A stretch of 64,000 nt of DNA from Mariniphaga sp041686935 (GTDB lineage Bacteria; Bacteroidota; Bacteroidia; Bacteroidales; Prolixibacteraceae). Location of the stretch: positions 62,001-126,000 of the forward strand of contig JAWLCW010000007.1 in assembly GCA_041686935.1 (NCBI GenBank). The letters are read 5' to 3'. Below, one piece after another: positions 55,406-63,471 of the stretch. The first letter of the stretch is position 1; each line of letters starts with the position of its first letter. Both the position numbers and the translations under genes were made by a program. The notes under the pieces were generated by a model. The model did not search any database. It was given only the letters and a program-made list of their open reading frames with translations, and was not told where the DNA came from.

Positions 55406-56929
55406 ATGAGAACAAACAGACGTAATTTTATCAAAACAAGCGGAGCGGCTGTAGCAGGAGGTATTTTTCTGCCCCCGTTTTTACAGTCGTTTCAAAACGT
55501 TCAAATATCAGGAAACGTGAAGAACTATTTAGATCATTTTGAGGTTTCGGCCGAAATACTGCAAAAAGTAATTGCTGAGGCCATGAGCAAAGGGGGCGAT
55601 TATGCCGATCTTTATTTTGAACACAAAAAAACGAATAACCTCGGCCTGGAAGACGGGAAAGTAAACCGTGCATTTTCAAATGTGGATTTTGGTGTAGGCA
55701 TTCGGGTTTTAAAAGGCGACCAGACCGGTTTTGCCTATTCAGAAACCATTACCCTTGATGCAATGCTGAATGCTGCTAAAATGGCTGCCAATATAGCAAA
55801 CAGCAGCAAGGGGTTTACGCCGGCCGGAATCAATGAAAAAGTACCGGCAAGCTATTATTCCATTGCGCAGAAATGGGAAGATGTTTCGGTGAAGGACAAA
55901 GTTCCGTTCGTTCAAAAAATCAACGACAAGGTTTTTTCCCTCGATGAAAAGGTCATTAAAGTAAATGCATTTTTAGGGGATGAAACATCGTATGTTCTTT
56001 TTTACAACTCCGAAGGCCGGCTTACTTACGATTACCGGCCAATGATTAGCTTCGGAACGGTTTGTATAATGCAAAAAGACGGCAAAATTGAGAATGCTTA
56101 TGCCGCGCGGTCATTTCGTAAAGGTTTTGAATGGTTAACCGACGATTTGGTGGAAGAACTGGCCAGCGAGGCTGTTAATCGTACCAATCTGCTTTTTGAA
56201 GCCACAAAACCAAAAGCCGGAGAAATGCCTGTTGTGATGGGTGCCGGCGGCTCAGGGATTTTACTGCACGAAGCCATTGGTCATACTTTTGAAGCCGATT
56301 TTAACCGTAAAGGAACTTCAATTTTCAGCGATAAAATGGGTAAAAAGGTTGCCGAGGATTTTGTGAATATCATTGACGACGGAACCCTGGAACACAACCG
56401 CGGTTCAATTAATGTGGACGATGAAGGAAACGATGTTCAGAAAACCTATCTGGTAAAAAATGGCGTTCTTAACAGTTATATTCACGACCGAATCAGCTCG
56501 AAGTTTTATGATGTTGAACCTACAGGAAACGGCCGGCGTGAATCATTCAGGAACATTCCGTTACCCCGCATGCGTGCTACCTATATGGAAATAGGTCCGC
56601 ATACAAAAGACGATATCATTTCCAATGTTGATTACGGGGTTTATGTGGATAATTTCAGTAATGGCGAGGTGAAAATCGGCGCCGGTGATTTTACCTTTTT
56701 TGTGAAATCGGGTTACCTTATTGAAAAAGGCAAACTGACACAACCCATAAAAGACATTAATATTATTGGGAATGGCCCACAGGCATTGGCCGATATTACC
56801 ATGGCAGCCAACGATTACCTGATTGATAACGGCACCTGGACCTGCGGAAAAAGCGGGCAATCAGTGCCGGTAACCTGCGGGTTGCCTACAGTTCTGGTGA
56901 AAAAATTAACTGTTGGCGGTACAGTTTAA
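55406..56929 (+). CDS. tldD: TldD-family metalloprotease with a Tat-like signal
   Basis: 507 residues. Zinc motif HEAIGH (His288, Glu289, His292) in GSGILLHEAIGHTFEAD, with a likely third ligand Cys491 in PVTCGLP near the C-terminus, as in the TldD fold. DFVNIIDDGTLEHNRGS follows the zinc site as usual. The N-terminus MRTNRRNFIKTSGAAVAGG is a twin-arginine motif followed by a hydrophobic stretch and so predicts export by Tat, unlike cytoplasmic E. coli TldD. Pairs with the next gene (31 bases later), whose product lacks the zinc site. TldD/TldE dimers degrade unfolded peptides and process ribosomal peptides. Confidence 0.92.
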   Translation: MRTNRRNFIKTSGAAVAGGIFLPPFLQSFQNVQISGNVKNYLDHFEVSAEILQKVIAEAMSKGGDYADLYFEHKKTNNLGLEDGKVNRAFSNVDFGVGIRVLKGDQTGFAYSETITLDAMLNAAKMAANIANSSKGFTPAGINEKVPASYYSIAQKWEDVSVKDKVPFVQKINDKVFSLDEKVIKVNAFLGDETSYVLFYNSEGRLTYDYRPMISFGTVCIMQKDGKIENAYAARSFRKGFEWLTDDLVEELASEAVNRTNLLFEATKPKAGEMPVVMGAGGSGILLHEAIGHTFEADFNRKGTSIFSDKMGKKVAEDFVNIIDDGTLEHNRGSINVDDEGNDVQKTYLVKNGVLNSYIHDRISSKFYDVEPTGNGRRESFRNIPLPRMRATYMEIGPHTKDDIISNVDYGVYVDNFSNGEVKIGAGDFTFFVKSGYLIEKGKLTQPIKDINIIGNGPQALADITMAANDYLIDNGTWTCGKSGQSVPVTCGLPTVLVKKLTVGGTV

Positions 56930-56960
56930 AAATATGTTCAATTTTAAATGAGTTGAAAAA

Positions 56961-58277
56961 ATGACTAAAGAAGAAAAATACAACCTGGCAAAGTGGGCCA
57001 TGGGCCATGCCCTGAAAAATGGCGCGCAACAGGCAAGTGTAAGTATATCAAACAACCGCAGCAGCAGTGTTGAGGTTCGTGAAGAAAAAATTGACAAACT
57101 GGAACAAGCCATTCAAAGTAATCTTTCTATCCGGCTTTTTGTGGACGATAAGTATTCTGCTCATTCCACAAACCGGCTGAAAAAAGAGGATTTGGCCGGG
57201 TTTATCGAAGAAGCCATTGCCGGAACCAGGTATCTTTCTGAAGATGAATTCAGAACATTGCCAGATCCTGAGTTATATTACAAAAATAATGGACAGAATT
57301 TGAACACCCTCGATAAAGGTTTTGACAAAACTAATCCGCAGGAAAAAATTGAATTGGCTTTTAAGGCTGAAAAAGAAGTACTGGGAAAAGATGATCGGAT
57401 TATTTCTGTTACAGCCAGTTATTATGATGGATTGAGCGAACGGGTAATGGTTACAAGTAACGGTTTTGAAGGCGACACAGCCAATTCGTATTACGGATTA
57501 AATGCGCAGGTTTCCGTAAAAGGCGGAGATGCCCGTCCCTCGTCGTACTGGAGTGAAACAGCCATTTTTTATGAAGACCTGGAAAAATCGGACATTGGAC
57601 GGAAAGCACTGGAACTGGCACTGAAAAAAATTGGTCAGGAAAAAGTGGCTTCCGGGAAGATGCAGATGATTGTGGAGAACAGAGTAGTTTCAAGGTTATT
57701 CAGCCCGCTCATTTCTGCTTTAAGCGGATCGGCTGTTCAGCAAAAAAACTCCTTTTTAATTGATAAACTCGGAGAAAAAGTGTTTTCAGAAAAACTGACA
57801 GTTACCGACGATCCTTTCATTGTTTCAGGAAGGGGCAGCAGGCTGTTCGATAACGAAGGACTTGCCACAAAAAAACGTTCGGTTTTTGAAAACGGGGTAG
57901 TAAAGAATTATTTTATTGACACATACTATGGCAAAAAACTGGACATGAAACCTACCAGTGGCAGCAATACCAACCTGGTGTTTAATCTGGGAACAAAAGA
58001 TTTGGATGGATTGGTAGCATCGGTTGAACACGGTATTCTGGTAACTGGTTTTAATGGTGGAAACAGCAATGGCTCAACCGGCGATTTTTCGTATGGCATT
58101 GAAGGTTTTCTCATTGAAAACGGGAAACTGGTTCAGCCGGTATCGGAAATGAACATAACCGGAAACATGAAGGAACTCTGGTCGAATATTGGAGAAATAG
58201 GGAATGATGTAAACCGGAATTCTTCCTGGCTTACCCCGTCAGTTCTGTTTGAAGGTGTTGATTTTAGCGGGGCATAA
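56961..58277 (+). CDS. tldE: TldE/PmbA-family partner of TldD
   Basis: 438 residues. Fold partner of TldD without HEXXXH, thought to form the heterodimer wall of the peptide tunnel. Recognised from NGAQQASVSISNNRSSSVEV, the VSRLFSPLISALSGSAVQQK core, and the C-terminal VTGFNGGNSNGSTGDFSYGI followed by GFLIENGKLVQPVSEMNITG. It has no signal peptide. The conflict with the Tat-like signal of its partner is described as a finding. Ends 25 bases before a terminator, so tldD-tldE is a two-gene unit. Confidence 0.92.
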   Translation: MTKEEKYNLAKWAMGHALKNGAQQASVSISNNRSSSVEVREEKIDKLEQAIQSNLSIRLFVDDKYSAHSTNRLKKEDLAGFIEEAIAGTRYLSEDEFRTLPDPELYYKNNGQNLNTLDKGFDKTNPQEKIELAFKAEKEVLGKDDRIISVTASYYDGLSERVMVTSNGFEGDTANSYYGLNAQVSVKGGDARPSSYWSETAIFYEDLEKSDIGRKALELALKKIGQEKVASGKMQMIVENRVVSRLFSPLISALSGSAVQQKNSFLIDKLGEKVFSEKLTVTDDPFIVSGRGSRLFDNEGLATKKRSVFENGVVKNYFIDTYYGKKLDMKPTSGSNTNLVFNLGTKDLDGLVASVEHGILVTGFNGGNSNGSTGDFSYGIEGFLIENGKLVQPVSEMNITGNMKELWSNIGEIGNDVNRNSSWLTPSVLFEGVDFSGA

Positions 58278-58302
58278 AATATTCTGATACAAATAAAAGC
58301 TT

Positions 58303-58332
58303 AAACCGGAGGTGGACACTTCCGGTTTTTTT
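58303..58332 (+). terminator. Rho-independent terminator after tldE
   Basis: Stems AAACCGGA (58303-58310) and TCCGGTTT (58321-58328) with a partly paired inner part GGTG/CACT, ending in a T run (58326-58332). Confidence 0.85.
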
Positions 58333-58439
58333 GTAAACGAATTTTCAAAAATTTGTAAAAATTTTCAAAAAAAGTGTAACAAAACAAGCATCAGAGAGTC
58401 TTGTAGTAAAACAATTTAGAAACAGAAAACAAATTAAAC

Positions 58440-59159
58440 ATGAAAACAAGTTATCTGCTCGTATTAAGTGCAGCGTTTTTGCTATTGGTAAATACAGGCT
58501 GCGTTGATGATTTTTTAGTTCGTGGGAATGGAATTCAGGATAGTGAAGCAAGGTTTACACCACCTTTCTCCTCCGTAATATCTGAAGGGAATTTTGAGGT
58601 GCATATTACATCCGGCCAAACTTACGATGTAATGATTCATGCTGAATCGAATCTGCTGCCATACATTGAAACCAGTGTAAACGGGAATAAACTTCGGATA
58701 CATACCCGCGGTTTGACCAATTTGAGAAACCGGTTTCCAATCGAGGTGTTCGTTACAATTCCATTTTTAGATGGTTTGGTGCAGAGCGGTTCGGGCATTA
58801 TTACTACCGGATTTTTCGAAGGTGACAACTTCAATTTTGTGGTCTCCGGTTCCGGAACCATTGAAACTGCAGTTGATGCTGTAAAGCTTGACGGTGTTGT
58901 TTCAGGTTCAGGCCTTTTGTTAATTTCAGGAACTACACGAAATGCCGAGTTTATTGTCAGTGGTTCCGGTGAAATTGATGCCTGGGATTTAACTATGCGC
59001 GATTGTAATGCCAAAATTTCCGGCTCCGGCGATATTTGGGTCTATGTGGAACGCAGTCTGAGAGCAATTATTTCAGGAAGTGGAAATGTATTTTACAGCG
59101 GTTCCCCAAATGTTGATTCAACCATTTCAGGTTCAGGAAGAATAATTCGCAAAAATTAG
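58440..59159 (+). CDS. Head-GIN (DUF2807) lipoprotein
   Basis: 239 residues. Signal peptide with a lipobox-like VNTGC (Cys21). The body is a right-handed beta-type repeat with spaced SGSG motifs (VQSGSGIITTG, VVSGSGTIETA, VVSGSGLLLIS, IVSGSGEIDAW, KISGSGDIWVY, IISGSGNVFYS, TISGSGRI), which is the putative auto-transporter adhesin head GIN/DUF2807 pattern. Bacteroidota often encode several; function is not known, but a surface or periplasmic beta-helix is likely. Spacing of the repeats is about 17-22 residues. Followed 29 bases later by a barrel-like gene. Confidence 0.88.
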   Translation: MKTSYLLVLSAAFLLLVNTGCVDDFLVRGNGIQDSEARFTPPFSSVISEGNFEVHITSGQTYDVMIHAESNLLPYIETSVNGNKLRIHTRGLTNLRNRFPIEVFVTIPFLDGLVQSGSGIITTGFFEGDNFNFVVSGSGTIETAVDAVKLDGVVSGSGLLLISGTTRNAEFIVSGSGEIDAWDLTMRDCNAKISGSGDIWVYVERSLRAIISGSGNVFYSGSPNVDSTISGSGRIIRKN

Positions 59160-59188
59160 GTAAATTGTGCCCATAAACAGGCAATTTC

Positions 59189-59683
59189 ATGAAAAAGGTA
59201 ATTATTGCTGCACTTTTACTATTGACCGTAGCCGTTGCAGGAGCACAAGGGTATAAACAGGCATTGGGTATCCGCGCTGGATGGCTTTCTCCGGGGCTTG
59301 AATACCGCTATTATACGAGTGATCAGCATTCGCTCAGGGCGTTACTGGCTTTTAGAAACAGGGGAGTTCACGCTCATGTACTAACCGAGTTTTATCAGTA
59401 CGATGTATTCCCTTTTTCCTATCAGTTGGTATTTTTTTACGGCGCCGGCCTTCATGCCGGGGTTGAAAGCTGGGACGAAGCCACTGTTGAGTTAAACCGG
59501 ATTTACGAAACCAAATCATCATTTGTGGCCGGTTTGGACGGATTAATTGGAGTTGAGTATCTTTTTTATGAAGCGCCTGTAAAAGTTGGCCTTGAAGCAA
59601 AACCTTTTTTTGATGTATTTGGCAGACACGGATTCGATGTCCGTTTGCTTGATTTTGCCTTTACTGTTAAATACCTATTTTAA
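59189..59683 (+). CDS. Hypothetical small exported beta-barrel-like protein
   Basis: 164 residues. Signal peptide ends near VAGAQG. The remainder alternates polar and aromatic/hydrophobic residues in beta-strand fashion (SLRALLAFRNRGVHAHVL, FPFSYQLVFFYGAGLHAG) and ends with LLDFAFTVKYLF, an aromatic C-terminus like those of outer membrane barrel proteins. Eight strands are plausible. Not assigned to a named family. Lies between the head-GIN gene and a second small barrel gene, spacings 29 and 57 bases. Confidence 0.7.
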   Translation: MKKVIIAALLLLTVAVAGAQGYKQALGIRAGWLSPGLEYRYYTSDQHSLRALLAFRNRGVHAHVLTEFYQYDVFPFSYQLVFFYGAGLHAGVESWDEATVELNRIYETKSSFVAGLDGLIGVEYLFYEAPVKVGLEAKPFFDVFGRHGFDVRLLDFAFTVKYLF

Positions 59684-59740
59684 TCTTTATTTAGAAAACA
59701 GAGAATTTAGAATCTTATTTATCACAAAAATTTATTAGCT

Positions 59741-60373
59741 ATGAGAAAATTAACAATGTTGATTGTGCTGACATTGGCATGTACCTTTGTTTATGCACAG
59801 GATGATCGAAATCCAACCGAAATTCAGACTTTATTTTCACATCATAAAAGTTTAGGCTTTTATGGTAGTTTTTCCATGGGGTATTCCCAAATTGACGGAA
59901 AAGATGCCCTGGTTACAGGTGGACGGATGGCACTTATTTTCAACCATGCTACAGCCGTTGGTATTGCCGGTTATGGTTTTGTAAATGATTTTGATACTTA
60001 CAGATGGATGGATGAAACTGAAGTAAGGCACTCCCTTGCAGGCGGATATGGCGGAATTTTTATTGAACCCATTTTAGGCGGGTTAAAGCCGGTGCATGTG
60101 GCTTTCCCTGTTTTGTTTGGTGTAGGTGGTGCCGGACTGGTCAGACATTATGCTCCCGGTTTCTGGGATCATCCGTATTATGATTCGGGTGAAGGAGATT
60201 TCTTTTTTATAGTGGAACCTGCTGTGGAACTGGAATTCAACCTGGCAAGATTTTTCCGGACAGCAGCAACGCTAAGTTACCGCTACACATCAAATATTGA
60301 ACTAACCGGAATGGACGAAAACGTTTTGAATGGACTTCATTTCGGGTTGACTTTTAAATTTGGAAAGTTTTGA
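59741..60373 (+). CDS. Hypothetical outer membrane beta-barrel-like protein
   Basis: 210 residues. Signal peptide ends VYAQD. Repeated beta-like segments with Gly/aromatic alternation (FYGSFSMGYSQIDG, LVTGGRMALIFNHATAVGIA, HFGLTFKFGKF) and a Phe-terminated last strand suggest an outer membrane barrel. No known family recognised, though the pattern is common in Bacteroidota. Followed 24 bases later by a bidirectional terminator. Confidence 0.75.
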   Translation: MRKLTMLIVLTLACTFVYAQDDRNPTEIQTLFSHHKSLGFYGSFSMGYSQIDGKDALVTGGRMALIFNHATAVGIAGYGFVNDFDTYRWMDETEVRHSLAGGYGGIFIEPILGGLKPVHVAFPVLFGVGGAGLVRHYAPGFWDHPYYDSGEGDFFFIVEPAVELEFNLARFFRTAATLSYRYTSNIELTGMDENVLNGLHFGLTFKFGKF

Positions 60374-60397
60374 AAAAGACGAAATAAAGCGTGAAAT

Positions 60398-60436
60398 AAA
60401 AAACCCGCGAAACTTAAATCAGGTCGCGGGTTTTTT
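60398..60436. terminator. Bidirectional Rho-independent terminator
   Basis: Ten-base stems AAACCCGCGA (60401-60410) and TCGCGGGTTT (60424-60433) around a 13-base loop, with A run on the left and T run on the right. It lies between convergent genes and can stop both. Confidence 0.92.
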
Positions 60437-60455
60437 ATTTTCATAATATTCCTGA

Positions 60456-61331
60456 TTAATAGAAATCCACATAGTCGGCTTCCAGCAGGAATTGCAAACT
60501 TTTTTCGCAGCTGACAAGCGGTTCGAAATTATACCGTTCAACTTCTACCACACCGTATTGTGCACCCGATTGCTGACGCGCTGCAAACATGCTTTCAAAA
60601 TCCATCATGCCACTGGCGCCAAGTTCTTCCTTGTCTTTAATGTGCCATACCTCAAACCTTCCGGGGTAGCGGTCGAAATAATCCAGCGGGTCTTTTCCAC
60701 CTTCTACAATCCAGTAAAGGTCTAACTGAAACATTACTTTCTGCGGGTCGGTGAGTTCAAGCATCCAGTCGTAAACCGGTTTACCTTCGTGCAGGGTGGT
60801 AAATTCATTGGCATGGTTGTGGTAACCAAAACGAATACCTTTTGCATTGCATTTCTCACCAATTAAATTAAAATACTCGCAGGTACGTTTAAGTCCTTCA
60901 AGGCTGCTGTAACCGGTTTGCCCCATCGAAGGTTTTACAATCCAAACAACTCCGGCGGCCGCGTGTGCATCAATACATTCATCCCACCAGGCCATTGTTT
61001 CGTCCCAGTTTGCCGAGTCGGGCAAGTGTCGTCCTGTATGCGAACCGAGAAACTGCAAACCGTTGCTTTCGCACAATGCTTTAAATTCAGTTGGCGACAT
61101 ACCGTAAAATTTACCGTCACTGTAACCGGCAGCTTCCACAAATTTATAACCCATTTCGCCCACTTTGGCAACAGTGCCGCTTACATCCTTTTTCATGTCA
61201 TCTCGAACAGAGTAAAGTTGCAAACCTAAAAATTTCTCCCCCGGAGCCGGGTTGCAACCCATAAAAGTCTGTGCCGCAAAGGCAACAACTCCTGCAAAAA
61301 ATAAAATCCTGAACGTCATCTTTTTAATCAT
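60456..61331 (-). CDS. Sugar phosphate isomerase/epimerase-like TIM-barrel lipoprotein
   Basis: 291 residues from ATG 61331, preceded by AGGA at four bases. Hydrophobic N-terminus with lipobox-like TFMGC, so probably exported and lipid-attached. The rest is an AP endonuclease 2/xylose-isomerase-type TIM barrel: GLQLYSVRDDM, KFVEAAGYSDGKFYG, FGYHNHANEF (metal-type His), FQLDLYWIVEGG, HIKDKEEL and VEVERY. Metal-binding His/Glu/Asp positions look intact. Substrate unknown; exported members of this group are common in polysaccharide-degrading Bacteroidota. An upstream extension to 61478 has no family features. Faces the tail-to-tail terminator. Confidence 0.82.
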   Translation of the reverse strand: MIKKMTFRILFFAGVVAFAAQTFMGCNPAPGEKFLGLQLYSVRDDMKKDVSGTVAKVGEMGYKFVEAAGYSDGKFYGMSPTEFKALCESNGLQFLGSHTGRHLPDSANWDETMAWWDECIDAHAAAGVVWIVKPSMGQTGYSSLEGLKRTCEYFNLIGEKCNAKGIRFGYHNHANEFTTLHEGKPVYDWMLELTDPQKVMFQLDLYWIVEGGKDPLDYFDRYPGRFEVWHIKDKEELGASGMMDFESMFAARQQSGAQYGVVEVERYNFEPLVSCEKSLQFLLEADYVDFY

Positions 61332-61467
61332 CATTTCCTGGTTTTTATGGTTTATTATTTGAATTTCAGGTTTCAAATTTATGGAATTCTGTGTGTATTT
61401 TAAACTATTAGGCGGGAATTCGTTCGAAAATATTTTATTTTCGTTTAAATTTTTACCTTGGTTACCT

Positions 61468-61944
61468 ATGGATACCACTGAAATTCTGATAAAAATCCGG
61501 AAAATAGTCCGGTCAATAAATCTCGAATCAAAAAAAATTGAAAAGGAATATGGGGTGAGTATTCCGCAGGTGTTGTGTCTTCATTATTTGCGCGACTCAG
61601 AAAATTTCCAGACCGGCCAGGGTGAGATTCAAAAATTCCTGAACCTGAATGCCAGCACTACCAGCGGAATCGTCAACCGGCTGGAAGTCAAAGGATTTGT
61701 TGCCCGGCTACCCAAATCGGGGGATAAACGGACAACAACCATAGCCCTGACTTCCCAAGGCGACAAGCTGATGGAAAAAATACCTTCGCTGCTACATGAA
61801 AAACTGACCGGGAAACTGGGGGAGCTGGATAGCAAAACCATCCAAAATCTGCAGGAAAGCCTTGAACTGCTGGTGTCGTTGCTTGAAATAAACGACATTG
61901 AAGCCTTCCCTCTGATTACCAGCTATAATCATAAAACCGAATAA
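61468..61944 (+). CDS. MarR-family transcriptional regulator
   Basis: 158 residues with winged helix-turn-helix at about 40-105 (EIQKFLNLNASTTSGIVNRL, VARLPKSGDKRTTTIALTSQ), and helical ends for dimerisation. Start ATG 61468; the frame is open back to 61381 but the added 29 residues are hydrophobic and overlap the divergent promoter region. It lies between a divergent isomerase gene and ablA, 192 bases before the latter. It may control ablA-ablB in response to osmotic stress or repress its own gene; both are guesses from position. Confidence 0.88.
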   Translation: MDTTEILIKIRKIVRSINLESKKIEKEYGVSIPQVLCLHYLRDSENFQTGQGEIQKFLNLNASTTSGIVNRLEVKGFVARLPKSGDKRTTTIALTSQGDKLMEKIPSLLHEKLTGKLGELDSKTIQNLQESLELLVSLLEINDIEAFPLITSYNHKTE

Positions 61945-62100
61945 AAAATTGCCTGAAATGAGAAAATTAATCCTGTAAAAACCAATTCAGATTAATTCTG
62001 TGTTAAACACACAAACACCCATCCAACTCAAAAACACTGCAACAATCTCATTTTTAAATAAGTAAATCAAGTAAACCTGATTATTATTTGACATAAGTCA

Positions 62101-62131
62101 TTGGCTACCTGAATAATATTCACTACTTTTG
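62101..62131 (+). promoter_or_regulatory. Candidate promoter of ablA-ablB
   Basis: TTG (62101-62103), 20 bases, TACTTTTG (62124-62131), an exact TAnnTTTG. Predicted start about 62136, so ATG 62137 would be leaderless and ATG 62152 would have a leader of about 15 nt. Confidence 0.55.
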
Positions 62132-62136
62132 TTCGC

Positions 62137-63471
62137 ATGGAAACTAATATTATGGAAATATTTAATGTCGCTCAACAGGAAATCGCCAAAAAAATCAGGC
62201 CGGAAAGTAACATCTCCAACTGGAAAGACTGGAAATGGCAATTGAAAAACTCAGTAAAAACCATCGAAAAATTTGAACTGCTCTCGGGAATCAAATTTCC
62301 TGAAGAGGAGAAAAAGCAAATGAAGGAAACGCTCGACCGTTTTCCAATGTCTGTAACTCCGTATTATATTTCGTTAATCGATACTGAGAATTATCAAAAC
62401 GACCCGGTATTTAAACAGGCATTTGCCAACATTAGCGAATTGACGGTTTTAAAAACCGATATGGCCGACCCGCTTTCGGAAGATACCGACAGCCCGGTAG
62501 AGGGGATTACTCACAGGTATCCCGATCGTGTACTTTTTCATGTGAGCAACGTGTGTTCAATGTATTGCAGACATTGCACGCGTAAACGTAAGGTGGGCGA
62601 CGTGGACTCCATTCCCTCCAAAGAGCAGTTGCTGAAAGGCATTGAATACATAAAAAATACACCACAGGTGCGCGATGTGCTGCTTTCGGGCGGCGACCCG
62701 TTTATGCTTTCCGATAGTTACCTCGACTGGTTGCTTTCGGAGATTACCGCTATTTCGCATGTGGAAGTGGTGAGGATTGGAACCCGGATGCCGGTGGTAT
62801 TGCCCTACCGGATTACCAACGACCTGATTGACGTACTGAAAAAATACCAACCGGTTTGGATTAACACCCATTTCAACCATCCGCGCGAAATTACTGCATC
62901 ATCGAGGGAAGCGCTGGCTATGCTGGCCGATGCCGGATTCCCGCTGGGGAACCAGTCAGTATTGCTGGCCGATGTGAACGACTGCCCGCGGATTATGAAA
63001 AATCTGGTGCACAAACTGGTTCAAAACAGGGTGCGCCCGTATTACCTCTACCAGTGCGACCTGTCGGAAGGGCTGGCACACTTCAGAACTCCGGTTGGAA
63101 AAGGAATTGAGATAATGGAAAGCCTGATTGGGCACACCTCCGGTTTTGCGGTGCCAACTTATGTAATTGATGCTCCGGGCGGCGGCGGAAAAATTCCGGT
63201 AATGCCAAACTACATCATTTCGTGGTCAACCAACAAAGTGGTATTACGTAACTACGAGGGAATCATTACCACCTACACCGAACCGGAAAAATACGAGTCG
63301 AAGTTCTGCGACCGCAACTGCGAAAAATGCAACCTCGATTTAAACCTGGAAGGAGCCGACGAACAAAAGGGGATTGGGATTGAAAAGTTACTGGCCGACT
63401 ACGACACCGCTATTTCACTTGTTCCCGACAATAACGAACGTTACAACAGAAGGGAAAATAATGGAGGATAA
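62137..63471 (+). CDS. ablA: Lysine 2,3-aminomutase
   Basis: 444 residues (439 from ATG 62152). Radical SAM, PLP-dependent enzyme converting L-lysine to L-beta-lysine. The iron-sulfur cluster motif is CSMYCRHC (Cys140, Cys144, Cys147). The PLP lysine is Lys352 in PGGGGKIPV. LLSGGDPFML and IGTRMPVVLPYRI are the SAM- and substrate-binding blocks. C-terminal cysteines FCDRNCEKCN resemble the zinc site of the family. It overlaps the next gene, a beta-lysine acetyltransferase, by 11 bases. That pairing indicates production of the compatible solute N-epsilon-acetyl-beta-lysine, not lysine fermentation. Confidence 0.92.
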   Translation: METNIMEIFNVAQQEIAKKIRPESNISNWKDWKWQLKNSVKTIEKFELLSGIKFPEEEKKQMKETLDRFPMSVTPYYISLIDTENYQNDPVFKQAFANISELTVLKTDMADPLSEDTDSPVEGITHRYPDRVLFHVSNVCSMYCRHCTRKRKVGDVDSIPSKEQLLKGIEYIKNTPQVRDVLLSGGDPFMLSDSYLDWLLSEITAISHVEVVRIGTRMPVVLPYRITNDLIDVLKKYQPVWINTHFNHPREITASSREALAMLADAGFPLGNQSVLLADVNDCPRIMKNLVHKLVQNRVRPYYLYQCDLSEGLAHFRTPVGKGIEIMESLIGHTSGFAVPTYVIDAPGGGGKIPVMPNYIISWSTNKVVLRNYEGIITTYTEPEKYESKFCDRNCEKCNLDLNLEGADEQKGIGIEKLLADYDTAISLVPDNNERYNRRENNGG

